From: DATFVJ01 sp963820395
GTDB taxonomy: Bacteria > Actinomycetota > Actinomycetes > Streptosporangiales > Streptosporangiaceae
Reading direction: 5' to 3'
DNA length: 64,000 bases
Assembly (NCBI GenBank): GCA_963820395.1
Contig: CAWGAE010000010.1
Location: 248,001 to 312,000 of the forward strand
Part shown: positions 8,316 through 17,582 of the stretch, piece by piece
Layout: each line of letters begins with the position of its first letter
How positions within the stretch are numbered: position 1 is the first letter of the stretch
Notes under the pieces: generated by a model
The model's database searches: none
Seen by the model: only the letters and a program-made list of their open reading frames with translations
What the model was told of the DNA's origin: nothing
Position numbers and translations under genes: made by a program

Positions 8316-9869
8316 GTGAGCATGACGATCTCAAGGGCTGGCGCGACGATCTCGGCGGTATCCGCCTCCCCCCGTTCGCTCGACGTTGACGCCATCGTGA
8401 TCGGCGTGATCGAAGGCGCAGACGGCCCACGTACCGCGCCAGGCGCGGAACAGGTGGCGGAGGCGCTCGGCGGGGAACTCACGAGCACCCTGGCCGTTCT
8501 TGGCGCAACAGGAAAGGCCGAGGAAGTCACCAAGGTCCCGGCCGGAGGGCGCCTGAGGGCCCCCCTCATCGCCGTGGTCGGGCTAGGTCAGCCGACCGGC
8601 ACAGGTGCAGGTGATGCGCTCCGCGCCCGCGAGGCGCTCAGGCGCGCTGCGGGCGCAGCTGTCCGCGCGCTGAGCGCACACCGGGGTGCCACCGGCCACG
8701 GCAGCCAGCGCCGTATCGGTCTCGCGCTGCCCGCGAGGGACGCCACCGAGGCGGCGGACGTCGCGCTCGGCGCGCTGCTCGGGAGCTATGAATTCGGCAG
8801 GTACCGGTCGGAGAGCCGCTCACCCGCGCCCGACCTGATCGTGCTCTCCGACGGCGAGGGCGCAGCGGCCGGCGTTGAGACGGCGCGGGTTATCGCGGAA
8901 GCGATAGGGCTCGTGCGCGACCTGGTCAATACGGCGCCCGCCGACCTGACCCCGCGCGACTTCGCCGCGGAGGCGCAGCGGGTGGCCGCGGCCTGCGGGC
9001 TCAGCGCGGACGTGCTCGGAGTCGAGGAACTCACCGAGCAGGGCTACGGCGGGATCCTCGGCGTTGGCCAGGGATCGGTGCACCCGCCCCGGCTCGTGCG
9101 CCTTCAGTACACGCATCCGGCGGCGCAGCGGACGGTGGTGCTCGCAGGCAAGGGGATCACGTTCGACTCCGGTGGCCTTTCACTCAAGCCGCCCGCGGCC
9201 ATGGAGATCATGAAATCCGACATGGGTGGGGCTGCGGCGGTGCTCGGCGCCATGCAGGCGATCGCCGCACTGCGGCCGGCCGTGCGGGTGGTCGGTTACC
9301 TGCCGCTCGCGGAGAACATGCCGAGTGGTACGGCGCAGCGGCCGTCCGACGTGCTCACCACCTATGGCGGCAGAACCGTCGAGGTGCTCAACACCGACGC
9401 GGAAGGCCGACTCGTGCTCGCGGACGTCCTCGCCCGCTCTTCCGCTGACGCACCGGCGTTGCTCATCGACGTCGCCACCCTGACGGGCTCGCAACTGGTC
9501 GCGCTCGGTCGCCGCATCAGCGCCGTGATGGCCAGCGACGACGCGGTGCGCGAAGCGGTGGTGGACGCCGCGGGGCGGGCCGGCGAAGCGATGTGGCCGA
9601 TGCCGCTACCCGGTGAACTGCGCAGGTCGCTCGACTCTACGGTGGCGGACATCGCGAACGTGGCTGCGGACAAGAACGCAGGCATGCTCGTCGCCGGGGT
9701 GTTTCTCCGCGAATTCGTCCCTAGCGGCGTGCGCTGGGCGCACCTGGACATCGCCGGCCCCTCTTTCAATGACGGTGAGGCCTACGGTTACACGCCCAAG
9801 GGCGGGACCGGTGCGGCCACTCGGACGCTGATCCAGATCGCGGAGGACGTGGCGGATGGACGTCTGTGA
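8316..9869 (+). CDS. pepA: leucyl aminopeptidase (M17 cytosol aminopeptidase)
   Basis: 517 residues, the usual length. The N-terminal macro-like domain is followed by the M17 catalytic domain with GKGITFDSGGLSLKP (metal-binding Lys and Asp) and the family signature NTDAEGRLVLADVL (Asp/Glu metal ligands and catalytic Arg). It removes N-terminal residues from peptides in the cytoplasm, usually as a two-metal hexamer. The start is taken as the GTG at 8316 because of the -10 box 7 bases upstream; the ATG at 8322 is the alternative. A much longer open frame extends to 8178 but its extra residues are not family-like. Next gene is lpdA, as in related genomes. Confidence 0.95.
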   Translation: MSMTISRAGATISAVSASPRSLDVDAIVIGVIEGADGPRTAPGAEQVAEALGGELTSTLAVLGATGKAEEVTKVPAGGRLRAPLIAVVGLGQPTGTGAGDALRAREALRRAAGAAVRALSAHRGATGHGSQRRIGLALPARDATEAADVALGALLGSYEFGRYRSESRSPAPDLIVLSDGEGAAAGVETARVIAEAIGLVRDLVNTAPADLTPRDFAAEAQRVAAACGLSADVLGVEELTEQGYGGILGVGQGSVHPPRLVRLQYTHPAAQRTVVLAGKGITFDSGGLSLKPPAAMEIMKSDMGGAAAVLGAMQAIAALRPAVRVVGYLPLAENMPSGTAQRPSDVLTTYGGRTVEVLNTDAEGRLVLADVLARSSADAPALLIDVATLTGSQLVALGRRISAVMASDDAVREAVVDAAGRAGEAMWPMPLPGELRRSLDSTVADIANVAADKNAGMLVAGVFLREFVPSGVRWAHLDIAGPSFNDGEAYGYTPKGGTGAATRTLIQIAEDVADGRL

Positions 9870-10015
9870 CAGGACAATTGAGCCGGGTGGCGGCCGCGCA
9901 CCGCGCGCGGGCAGCCACTGGCCGGCGCCCCGGCAAGGCCGCAGGTCCGGGACCTGGATAGCGCCCGCACAGCCGGGCACGCCACGTTACGTTCGAATTC
10001 GATAAGGAGCCTTCT

Positions 10016-11395
10016 GTGGCGAATGACAACGCCTACGACATTGTCGTCCTAGGCGGCGGCAGCGGCGGCTACGCGTGCGCGTTCCGCGCGGCCGAACTCG
10101 GCAAGCGGGTTGCGCTCATCGAGAAGGACAAGGTCGGCGGCACCTGCTTGCACCGCGGCTGCATCCCTACCAAGGCGCTCCTGCACGCCGCCGAGATCGC
10201 TGATCAGGCACGGGAGAGCGAGACCTTCGGCATCAAGACCCGGTTCGAGGGTGTGGAGATGCCCGGCGTCCACGCCTACAAGGACAGGGTCGTCACCCGC
10301 CTCTGGAGAGGGCTGCAGGGCCTTGTCCGCAGCCACGGCATCGACTTCGTCGAGGGCGAGGGCCGGCTCGTCTCGCCGACCCAGGTCCTGGTCGGGGACA
10401 CCGTCTTCGAGGGCGCCCACCTAGTGCTCGCGACGGGCTCGCAGGCGAAGAGCCTGCCAGGGCTCGAACTTGACGGCGAGCGGATAATCACCAGCGACGA
10501 GGCGCTCATGCTCGACCGGGTACCCCAGTCTGTGGTCATTCTCGGCGGTGGCGTCATCGGGGTCGAGTTCGCCAGTGTGTGGCGGTCCTTCGGGGCCGAG
10601 GTGACGATCGTCGAGATGCTCCCCCACCTCGTGCCGACCGAGGAGGAATCGAGTTCGAAGCTGCTGGAGCGCGCGTTCAGGCGGCGCGGCATCTCCTACG
10701 AACTGGGCGCGAGATTCGAGAGCGTCAAGAACTCCGGCAGCAGTGTCACGGTCTCGCTCGAAGGCGGCAAGACGCTCGAAGCCGAACTGCTGCTGGTAGC
10801 CGTCGGCCGCGGTCCCGTCTCGGCCGGGCTAGGTTATGAGCAGGCCGGAGTGGAGCTCGAACGCGGTTTCGTCACGGTCGACGCGCTCTGCCGGACTAAC
10901 ATCCCGACGATCTCCGCGGTTGGCGATCTCATCGCGACCCCGCAACTCGCGCATGTCGGCTTCGCCGAAGGGATCATGGCCTCCGAGCGGCTCGGCGGGC
11001 TCAATCCAGCCCCGATCGACTACGACGGCGCACCGCGCGTCACCTACAGCGAACCGGAAGTGGCGTCGGTGGGCATTACCTCTGCCATGGCGGCCCAGCG
11101 CGGCATCGAAGTCGAGGAATTCACCTACGACCTGGCCGGCAACGGCAGGAGCCAGATCCTCCAGACGCGCGGCGCGGCGAAGGTTATCGCCACCGCCGGC
11201 GGCGGCCCCGTGGTGGGCGTGCACCTCGTTGGCAGCCGGGTCGGCGAGCTGATCGCCGAGGGCCAGCTGATCTACAACTGGGAGGCCCTGCCTACCGACG
11301 TCGCGCAGCTCATTCATCCGCACCCGACGCAGTCCGAGGCACTTGGCGAGGCGCACCTGGCCCTCGCGGGCAAGCCGTTGCACGTGCATGGGTAG
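10016..11395 (+). CDS. lpdA: dihydrolipoyl dehydrogenase (E3)
   Basis: 459 residues of the class I flavin disulfide reductase family. FAD-binding GGGSGGYA at residues 13-20, redox disulfide C44/C49 in GGTCLHRGCIPTK, NAD-binding GGGVIGVEFA in the middle, second FAD motif TISAVGDL, and the C-terminal dimer-interface HPHPTQSE with the catalytic histidine. It reoxidises dihydrolipoamide on E2 subunits such as the adjacent SucB. Start is GTG with AAGGAG at 10004-10009. It precedes sucB by 115 bases on the same strand. Confidence 0.97.
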   Translation: MANDNAYDIVVLGGGSGGYACAFRAAELGKRVALIEKDKVGGTCLHRGCIPTKALLHAAEIADQARESETFGIKTRFEGVEMPGVHAYKDRVVTRLWRGLQGLVRSHGIDFVEGEGRLVSPTQVLVGDTVFEGAHLVLATGSQAKSLPGLELDGERIITSDEALMLDRVPQSVVILGGGVIGVEFASVWRSFGAEVTIVEMLPHLVPTEEESSSKLLERAFRRRGISYELGARFESVKNSGSSVTVSLEGGKTLEAELLLVAVGRGPVSAGLGYEQAGVELERGFVTVDALCRTNIPTISAVGDLIATPQLAHVGFAEGIMASERLGGLNPAPIDYDGAPRVTYSEPEVASVGITSAMAAQRGIEVEEFTYDLAGNGRSQILQTRGAAKVIATAGGGPVVGVHLVGSRVGELIAEGQLIYNWEALPTDVAQLIHPHPTQSEALGEAHLALAGKPLHVHG

Positions 11396-11510
11396 GGCTA
11401 CAAGGCACTGACCGGCACTTGCCGGCCAGGCTCAGAAGCAGACTGAAGAGCGGTGCAAGAGGTACCAGCAATACGATTACGAGCCGTTTGCCGAAGGAGT
11501 CGCTGAAACC

Positions 11511-13247
11511 ATGTCGGTCTCGGTAAGAATGCCCCAGCTAGGCGAGAGCGTCACGGAGGGTACCGTCACGCGCTGGCTGAAGAAGGAGGGCGACCTCGTC
11601 AACGCGGACGAACCGTTGCTCGAGGTCTCGACTGACAAGGTTGACACAGAGATACCTTCCCCGGCCTCGGGCGTGCTGCGAGCGATCAGCGTCGCTGAGG
11701 AAGAGACGGTCGAAGTCGGCGCCGAGCTCGCAGTAATCGATGAGGAAGGCACCCGGCCTTCCGACGCACCGGCCCGGCATCATTCCGCCGCGCACGCTCA
11801 GCGGGAGCAATATCCACGGACGACCGCGGTTTCGCCACTTGCCGATGTGCCGACCGCGAAAGAGCAGCCGGCACGGGGACAGCCCGCGCAGGGGCAGCCC
11901 GCACAGGGACATCCCGCACAGGCGCAGCCCGACTGGGCGTCGCTCGCCGACACACCGCCTTCGGCCTGGCCAGCGGAGTCGCCGTCGGCAGGTGACTCGC
12001 GGATGGCCGGCCCTGCAAGCCCGGCCGCTGGCGCTGACAGCCAAGCGAGCGCCCCGCCAGGGCCCCGCGCGGCCGGGACACCTCCAGCTGCCCCACCGCC
12101 ATCTCCATCAGCGCAGCAGCAGTACGCTCCGCCGACGCCACTGCCGGCGGGCGAGGGTCCCTACATCACACCGCTGGTGCGCAAGCTCGCGATCGAGCAC
12201 GGCGTCGACCTTGGATCGGTTGAAGGTTCCGGCGTTGGCGGCCGGATCCGCAAGCAGGACGTGGTCGAGGCGGCCCGTGCAATGCGCCCCCCGCAGGCGG
12301 CAACGCCGGCGAGCCCGCCGGCGCCTGGCTCACCCGCGCCAGTCGGCGCCGCTCCCCCGCCCGACGCCATGTCCGCCACGGCCCCGTCCGTTGCCGGCCC
12401 GGCGGGCACGGCGCCCGCCGCACCCGCGCCGCGGCGCGCCGCGCCGCCGCCCGTCACGGCACCGGCCGCGCCGGCATCCCCCGAAACCGCATCGGAGCCG
12501 CGGCCGACGATCGAGCCGTCGCCCCTTCGGGGCAGGACCGAGCAGATGTCGCGACTGCGCCAGGTGATCGCGCAGCGGATGGTCGACTCACTGCACACGT
12601 CCGCGCAGCTCACCACCGTGGTCGAGGCGGATGTGACGAAGATCGCCCGGTTGCGCCAGCGGGCAATGACCGACTTCGAGAGGCGCGAAGGGGTCCGGCT
12701 CTCATTCCTGCCGTTCTTCACCCTCGCCACGCTCGAAGCGCTCAAGATGCACCCCAAGCTCAACGCGCTCGTCGACACCGAGAAGGGCGAGGTCACCTAC
12801 TACGACGTGGAACACCTGGGCATCGCGGTCGACACCGACCGCGGTCTGCTCGTACCGGTGATTCGCAATGCCGGTGACCTCAACATCGGCGGGCTGGCCC
12901 GAAAGATCGACGATCTCGCCCGGCGCACCCGGTCCGGCCAGGTCTCACCGGACGAACTGAGCGGCGGTACGTTCACGCTCACCAATACGGGCAGCCGTGG
13001 CGCGATCTTCGACACACCCATTATCAACCAACCCCAGGTCGCGATCCTGGGCACCGGCGCGGTCGTGAAGCGCCCCGTCGTGCTTGACGACCCTCAACTC
13101 GGCGAGGTGATCGCCGTACGCTGTGTAGCCTATCTGGCCCTCACCTACGACCACCGGCTCGTCGACGGCGCCGACGCGGCCCGGTTCCTCACGACGGTGA
13201 AGACCCGGCTGGAGGAGGGTACGTTCGACGCCGAACTCGGGCTCTGA
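11511..13247 (+). CDS. sucB: 2-oxoacid dehydrogenase E2 (dihydrolipoamide succinyl/acyltransferase)
   Basis: 578 residues. One lipoyl domain (1-77) with the lipoylated lysine K43 in STDKVDTE; a long Pro/Ala/Gln-rich linker with a GQPAQ-type repeat near 120-145; peripheral subunit-binding domain about 218-253 (ITPLVRKLA, GVGGRIRKQDV); a second Pro/Ala linker; and the catalytic domain to the end with the active histidine H548 in DHRLVDGAD. In actinobacteria this E2 serves pyruvate and/or 2-oxoglutarate dehydrogenase. LipB and LipA, encoded next door, make its lipoyl group. Only one lipoyl domain is present, where some actinomycetes have two or three. Confidence 0.95.
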   Translation: MSVSVRMPQLGESVTEGTVTRWLKKEGDLVNADEPLLEVSTDKVDTEIPSPASGVLRAISVAEEETVEVGAELAVIDEEGTRPSDAPARHHSAAHAQREQYPRTTAVSPLADVPTAKEQPARGQPAQGQPAQGHPAQAQPDWASLADTPPSAWPAESPSAGDSRMAGPASPAAGADSQASAPPGPRAAGTPPAAPPPSPSAQQQYAPPTPLPAGEGPYITPLVRKLAIEHGVDLGSVEGSGVGGRIRKQDVVEAARAMRPPQAATPASPPAPGSPAPVGAAPPPDAMSATAPSVAGPAGTAPAAPAPRRAAPPPVTAPAAPASPETASEPRPTIEPSPLRGRTEQMSRLRQVIAQRMVDSLHTSAQLTTVVEADVTKIARLRQRAMTDFERREGVRLSFLPFFTLATLEALKMHPKLNALVDTEKGEVTYYDVEHLGIAVDTDRGLLVPVIRNAGDLNIGGLARKIDDLARRTRSGQVSPDELSGGTFTLTNTGSRGAIFDTPIINQPQVAILGTGAVVKRPVVLDDPQLGEVIAVRCVAYLALTYDHRLVDGADAARFLTTVKTRLEEGTFDAELGL

Positions 13248-13279
13248 TGCACTAGCGCAATTACGGGGGAGGCGCACTG

Positions 13280-14200
13280 GTGAGGATCGCGATTACCGGC
13301 TCGTCAGGGCTGATCGGCACGGCCCTGACCGGCCACCTGCGGGGCCGCGGGCACGAGGTGATAAAGCTGGTACGGCGGCCAGCGGGCGCTGTAGACGAGG
13401 TCCAGTGGAACTCGAGCCCCGCCGCCGGGGGTAAGGTCGCGGACGCCCGGCAAACCCTCGCCGCCCTTGAGGGCATTGACGCCGCGGTGCACCTAGCCGG
13501 CGCGCCGATCGCCAGCCGCCGCTGGACGGCGGCGAGAAAGCAGGAGATCCGTGCGAGCAGGGTCGATGGCACGCGGGCGCTCGCCGCGCTGCTCGCGGCT
13601 CTGCGGCAATCCCCGGCCGTGCTGCTGTCCGGCTCAGCGATCGGCTGGTACGGCGATACAGGCGATCGCGCCGTGGCCGAATCCGCACCCGCGGGCAGCG
13701 GATTTCTGTCCGGCGTCGTTCGGGACTGGGAGGCTGCGACCGGTGCGGCGGTGCAAGCGGGGATCCGGGTCGTAAACCTGCGGACTGGCATCGTTCTCTC
13801 CAAAGACGGCGGGATACTCGGCAGGCTGGTGCCGTTGTTCCGGCTCGGGCTCGGCGCCAGGCTCGGGCCGGGCACCCAATACATGAGCTGGATCGCGATG
13901 GCCGATGTGATCGGCGCGATCAGCTTCTTGCTTGAAAGGGCGGACATCGTCGGCCCGGTCAACCTCACGACGCCGAATCCGGCGACGAACGCGACGTTCA
14001 CCTCGGCACTCGCCGCCGCGCTGGGCCGCCCGGCAGTCCTGCGCGCCCCCTCCCCCGTCCTAGGGCTCGCGCTCGGCGAGGCGGCGGGCGAGCTGCTGAC
14101 GAGCGCCCGGGTCCTGCCAGGGCGGCTGGCCGACGCCGGTTACGAGTTCAGGTACGCCGACATCGGCGGCGCGCTTACCGGCGAGCTCCGGCCGGGCTGA
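13280..14200 (+). CDS. TIGR01777 family SDR-type epimerase/oxidoreductase
   Basis: 306 residues. N-terminal Rossmann motif ITGSSGLIGTAL binds NAD(P); HLAGAPIASRRWT and SGSAIGWYGDTGD are characteristic of the TIGR01777 (YfcH-like) family; a C-terminal DUF1731-like helix ends the protein. Start is GTG at 13280 with GGGGGAGG just upstream. It lies between sucB and lipB as in M. tuberculosis. Reaction unknown. A 14-bp inverted repeat follows the gene. Confidence 0.93.
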   Translation: MRIAITGSSGLIGTALTGHLRGRGHEVIKLVRRPAGAVDEVQWNSSPAAGGKVADARQTLAALEGIDAAVHLAGAPIASRRWTAARKQEIRASRVDGTRALAALLAALRQSPAVLLSGSAIGWYGDTGDRAVAESAPAGSGFLSGVVRDWEAATGAAVQAGIRVVNLRTGIVLSKDGGILGRLVPLFRLGLGARLGPGTQYMSWIAMADVIGAISFLLERADIVGPVNLTTPNPATNATFTSALAAALGRPAVLRAPSPVLGLALGEAAGELLTSARVLPGRLADAGYEFRYADIGGALTGELRPG

Positions 14201-14547
14201 GCTGCCGAGCCTGCGCCATGATCGCGGTGATCACTGAGCCGATGACGGCGACCGTTCGATCGGCCGTGGCCGATCGAACGGGGACCTGCGCGGCGGCCAA
14301 CGTCAGCTCGGCGGTGACGTCCAGGACGTACCTGCGGACTGCGCTACCGGAGAAGGTTCAGTGAACTCGTCCGGCACGCCGGGCGGTGGCTCCTTCGGTG
14401 CGCCGGCCCATGGCGGCCGGTCGCTCAGCGCCGCGCCATCTTGGCCGCTCAGCGCCGCGCCATCTTGGCCGGACGTGATTGCCGACAGAGGTTTTCTGTC
14501 ACCGCGCAGAGCGGCACGGGTGCGGCGATCGGGCCGCTCCGCAAAGC
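14201..14547. other. intergenic with a perfect inverted repeat and a 24-bp tandem repeat
   Basis: 14252-14281 is a perfect inverted repeat: 14-base arms starting CCGTTCGATCGGCC around a 2-base centre, without a T-run. 14423-14446 and 14447-14470 are two identical 24-bp tandem copies containing CGCGCCATCTTGG. The repeat could act as an operator or a transcript-ending hairpin. No gene is supported. Confidence 0.6.
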
Positions 14548-14559
14548 TAGGCTTGACAT
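14548..14559 (+). promoter_or_regulatory. -10 hexamer, lipB (leaderless)
   Basis: TAGGCT (14548-14553), 6 bases, then GTG at 14560; no Shine-Dalgarno sequence. Confidence 0.5.
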
Positions 14560-15582
14560 GTGGAAACCGCCGCAGACATCGTCTTTGCACAGCTTGGCAT
14601 CGGTTCGCGGGCGGTTCCCTACCTGGATGGCTGGGGACTGCAGCGGCGGCTGCACCAGCAGCGGGTGAACAATGAGATCCCGGACAGCTGCCTGCTGCTC
14701 GAGCACGAGCCTGTGTACACCGCGGGCAAGCGCACCGGAGCCCTCGACCGCCCCATCGGCGACCCCGGCGCACCGGTTATAGACGTTGACCGGGGCGGGA
14801 AGATTACCTGGCACGGGCCTGGCCAGCTCGTCGGCTACCCGATCATCAGGCTGCCCGATCCGATCGACGTAGTCGCATACGTGCGAGCCATCGAGGAGGG
14901 CCTGATCCGGGCGTGCGCCGACGTCGGCGTGGTGACCGGGCGGGTGAAGGGACGCAGCGGCGTCTGGGTCACCAGCGGGACTTCGCCTACCGGGACTTCT
15001 GTGCCACATATAGCCATTGGGGCTGGCGACGTCCACGCGCCTCACGGGCTCCACGCGACTGATGGGGCGGCTGTGGTCCACGAGTCGGCTGTGGCCGGTG
15101 TCCCCGGCGCAGCCGGTGGGGCCACCGGGACCGCCCCGGTCAGCTGGCTCGCTGCGGCCCACGGGTCCGGTGTGGCCGGCGCGGCCGCTGCGGCACACGG
15201 GTCCGGTGTGCCCGGCGCGGCCGCTGCGGCCCACAGGTCCGGTGTGCCCGGCGCGGCCGCTGCGGCCCGCGGCACGGCGGGGCCCGACAGGAAAGTCGCA
15301 GCGATCGGAGTCAGGGTCGCGCGCGGTGTCACCATGCACGGCTTCGCCGTCAACTGCGACTGCGACCTTTCGTGGTTTGACCGCATCGTGCCCTGCGGTA
15401 TCCGTGACGCGCAGGTGACCACGCTGTCCGCGGAGGCGGGGCACACGATCAGCGTTACCGACATGATCCCGGTCGTCCAGCGGCATCTGGCGGACGCGCT
15501 CGGCGCCACGGGCTCGCGCGGCGTACATGGCGCGGGCGCGCTACTGGCGCGGACGCTAGCCGTAGCGCCGGAAGCCAACTAG
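14560..15582 (+). CDS. lipB: octanoyltransferase LipB with a large repeat insertion
   Basis: 340 residues against about 230-260 for typical LipB. Conserved parts are EHEPVYTAGKRT, DRGGKITWHGPGQLVGYPI, GRSGVWV, the catalytic lysine K245 in DRKVAAIG and the acyl-cysteine C279 in IVPCGI. The 34-residue Lys-to-Cys spacing matches the dyad known from M. tuberculosis (K142/C176), so the active site is intact. Residues about 138-241 are an inserted Ala/Gly/His/Ser-rich segment ending in three repeats of AAHGSGVPGAAA type. LipB moves octanoyl from acyl carrier protein to lipoyl domains before LipA adds sulfur. Start is GTG at 14560. Confidence 0.93.
   Translation: METAADIVFAQLGIGSRAVPYLDGWGLQRRLHQQRVNNEIPDSCLLLEHEPVYTAGKRTGALDRPIGDPGAPVIDVDRGGKITWHGPGQLVGYPIIRLPDPIDVVAYVRAIEEGLIRACADVGVVTGRVKGRSGVWVTSGTSPTGTSVPHIAIGAGDVHAPHGLHATDGAAVVHESAVAGVPGAAGGATGTAPVSWLAAAHGSGVAGAAAAAHGSGVPGAAAAAHRSGVPGAAAAARGTAGPDRKVAAIGVRVARGVTMHGFAVNCDCDLSWFDRIVPCGIRDAQVTTLSAEAGHTISVTDMIPVVQRHLADALGATGSRGVHGAGALLARTLAVAPEAN
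15151..15270 (+). repeat. 36-bp in-frame tandem repeat within lipB
   Basis: Units at 15151-15186, 15187-15222 and 15223-15258 differ by one or two bases each; a partial fourth starts at 15259. Each encodes 12 residues around HGSGVPGA. The length is a multiple of three, so copy-number change keeps the lipB frame. Confidence 0.9.
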
Positions 15583-15825
15583 GCGGAAGCCACAGCCCGG
15601 GCGTTCCCGCATCCCGGTGCGGATCCTTGTCACCTCGCAGGTGCCAGTCAGTCCGTCACCGAATGTGAGCCGCCGCCCGCCGACCTTGTGGTTCAGGCCG
15701 CGATCACGTCCCGCCGGAGCTTCGGGCACGTGAGCAAGTCGCGCCACGCTTAGCCGTCAGGGATAAATCTTGCCCTTCCCGTCCAGCGTGATGCGGCGCC
15801 GCGAGCCGGGCTGGCCGCGTGACGA

Positions 15826-15839
15826 CATAATCTGATGTT
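15826..15839 (+). promoter_or_regulatory. -10 hexamer, lipA (leaderless)
   Basis: CATAAT (15826-15831), 8 bases, then GTG at 15840; no Shine-Dalgarno sequence. The preceding 240 bases hold no supported gene. Confidence 0.45.
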
Positions 15840-16835
15840 GTGGTTGTCGCACCCGAGGGACGTCGGCTGCTCCGGCTGGAAGCAAGGAACAGCCAGACTC
15901 CGATCGAGAAGAAGCCGCCGTGGATAAAGACGCGGCTGCGCACGGGCCCGGCATACATGGCGATGAAGGACCTGGTCCACCGCGAGGGCCTGCACACTGT
16001 GTGCGAGGAGGCCGGCTGCCCGAACATCTTCGAATGCTGGGAGGACCGCGAGGCAACCTTCCTGATCGGCGGGGACCAGTGCACCAGGCGCTGCGACTTC
16101 TGCCAGATCGCCACCGGCAAGCCCGCGCCGCTAGACACGCGCGAGCCGCGCAGGGTCGCGGAATCGGTCAAGTCGATGGGGTTGCGGTACGCCACCGTAA
16201 CAGGCGTCGCCCGCGACGACCTGCCAGACGGGGGCGCCTGGCTCTATGCGGAGACCTGCCGGCAGATCCACGCCACCGCGGCGGGCTGCGGCGTCGAGCT
16301 TCTTATTCCTGATTTCAATGCACATCCCGAACGGCTGGCGCACGTTTTCTCCGCGCGTCCAGAGGTTCTCGCCCACAACGTCGAAACCGTTCCGCGCATC
16401 TTCAAGCGGATCCGCCCGGCATTCCGCTATGACCGTTCACTCGAGGTGGTGAGCCGCGCCCGCGGCGCCGGTCTCGTCACGAAATCGAACCTGATCCTTG
16501 GCCTGGGCGAGGAACCGCACGAGATCAGCCAGGCAATGGCGGACCTCAGGGCGGCCGGTTGCGACCTGCTGACCATTACCCAGTACCTGCGGCCATCGCT
16601 GCGGCATCACCCGGTGGAGCGGTGGTTGACCCCTGAGGAGTTCGCCGGGCTGCACGAGGAGGCGCTCGCGCTCGGGTTCGCCGGGGTAATGTCCGGGCCA
16701 CTCGTACGATCCTCCTACCGCGCAGGGCGGCTGTTCCAGCAGGCCATCGCGCACCGCGGTAGCCGGGGCGCCGCGCATCGCCGCGATGCCGCCGTCGCAT
16801 CGCCGCCAAGTCCGGCCGACGCCGTTTCCTCCTGA
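15840..16835 (+). CDS. lipA: lipoyl synthase (radical SAM)
   Basis: 331 residues. The auxiliary 4Fe-4S cluster ligands are in CEEAGCPNIFEC and the radical-SAM CX3CX2C motif is CTRRCDFC. SGPLVRSSYRA near the C-terminus contains the conserved RSSY serine cluster ligand. It inserts two sulfur atoms into octanoyl-lipoyl domains, here most obviously SucB. The last 25 residues are low-complexity. Start GTG at 15840 is supported by the -10 box; lipA lies 257 bases after lipB and has its own promoter. Confidence 0.97.
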   Translation: MVVAPEGRRLLRLEARNSQTPIEKKPPWIKTRLRTGPAYMAMKDLVHREGLHTVCEEAGCPNIFECWEDREATFLIGGDQCTRRCDFCQIATGKPAPLDTREPRRVAESVKSMGLRYATVTGVARDDLPDGGAWLYAETCRQIHATAAGCGVELLIPDFNAHPERLAHVFSARPEVLAHNVETVPRIFKRIRPAFRYDRSLEVVSRARGAGLVTKSNLILGLGEEPHEISQAMADLRAAGCDLLTITQYLRPSLRHHPVERWLTPEEFAGLHEEALALGFAGVMSGPLVRSSYRAGRLFQQAIAHRGSRGAAHRRDAAVASPPSPADAVSS

Positions 16836-16849
16836 CGCCGCCGGCCTCG

Positions 16850-16862
16850 TATCCTGCCGTGC
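16850..16862 (+). promoter_or_regulatory. -10 hexamer, DUF4191 gene (leaderless)
   Basis: TATCCT (16850-16855), 7 bases, then ATG at 16863. It lies immediately after the lipA stop. Confidence 0.5.
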
Positions 16863-17582
16863 ATGGCGAAGAAGCCCGCTGATGCCAGCAAACGTAAGAG
16901 CGCAAGGAACGACCAGGCGAAGCCGAGCCGGATCGCGCAGATCCGGATGGTTGCGAAGATCGTCAGGGAGGCCAACCCGCGGGCCTTGCCGATCATGGCG
17001 CTCGCCGCGGTTGGCATCATCGCGGTATTCGTCGTCGTCGGCCTGCTGACCGGTCTCGCCGCCTTCCTCATCCCGCTTGGCGTGCTCTGCGGCGTGCTCG
17101 CCGCGGTGATCCTCTTCGGGCGCTTCGCGCAATCGGCGCAGTTCGCGCAAATCGAGGGGCAGCCCGGCGCTGCCGCCGCCGTGCTGCAGACCCTCCGCGG
17201 CGACTGGACGGTCACCCCGGCCGTGACTGGCAACAGGAACATGGACGTGGTACACCGCGTGGTCGGCCGGCCCGGCGTCGTGCTGGTCGGCGAGGGGAAC
17301 CCCGGCGGGTTGTCGAGCCTGCTGGCCGCAGAGAAGAAGCGCATCTCGCGGGTGGCCCACGACGTGCCGATCTACGACATCCAGGTGGGCAACGCAGAAG
17401 GCCAATTGCCGATCAGGAAGCTGCATACGCGCGTGATGAAGCTGCCGCGCAACCTCAAGGGCGGCCAGGTGTCAGAGCTGAACTTCCGGCTCAAGGCGTT
17501 GCCGCAGACGATGCAGGTGCCGCGCGGCCCGCTGCCCAAGGGCACCAGGCTGCCGAAAGGGCCCAAGCCCAGGATTCGCTGA
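16863..17582 (+). CDS. DUF4191 domain-containing membrane protein
   Basis: 239 residues: a basic N-terminus (MAKKPADASKRKSA), two adjacent membrane helices at about 40-90, and a C-terminal soluble part with DVVHRVVGRPGVVLVGEG and LKGGQVSELNFRLKALP, typical of DUF4191. It is the lipA neighbour in M. tuberculosis (Rv2219) and most actinobacteria. Function unknown; the fixed position beside lipA suggests a constitutive envelope role. Ends in a Pro/Lys-rich tail. Confidence 0.93.
   Translation: MAKKPADASKRKSARNDQAKPSRIAQIRMVAKIVREANPRALPIMALAAVGIIAVFVVVGLLTGLAAFLIPLGVLCGVLAAVILFGRFAQSAQFAQIEGQPGAAAAVLQTLRGDWTVTPAVTGNRNMDVVHRVVGRPGVVLVGEGNPGGLSSLLAAEKKRISRVAHDVPIYDIQVGNAEGQLPIRKLHTRVMKLPRNLKGGQVSELNFRLKALPQTMQVPRGPLPKGTRLPKGPKPRIR

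Noticed and set aside
14449..15528. 359-codon minus-strand frame with repeats of GRAGHTGPV type
   Set aside because: It is the antisense of lipB; its repeats are the mirror of the lipB insertion.
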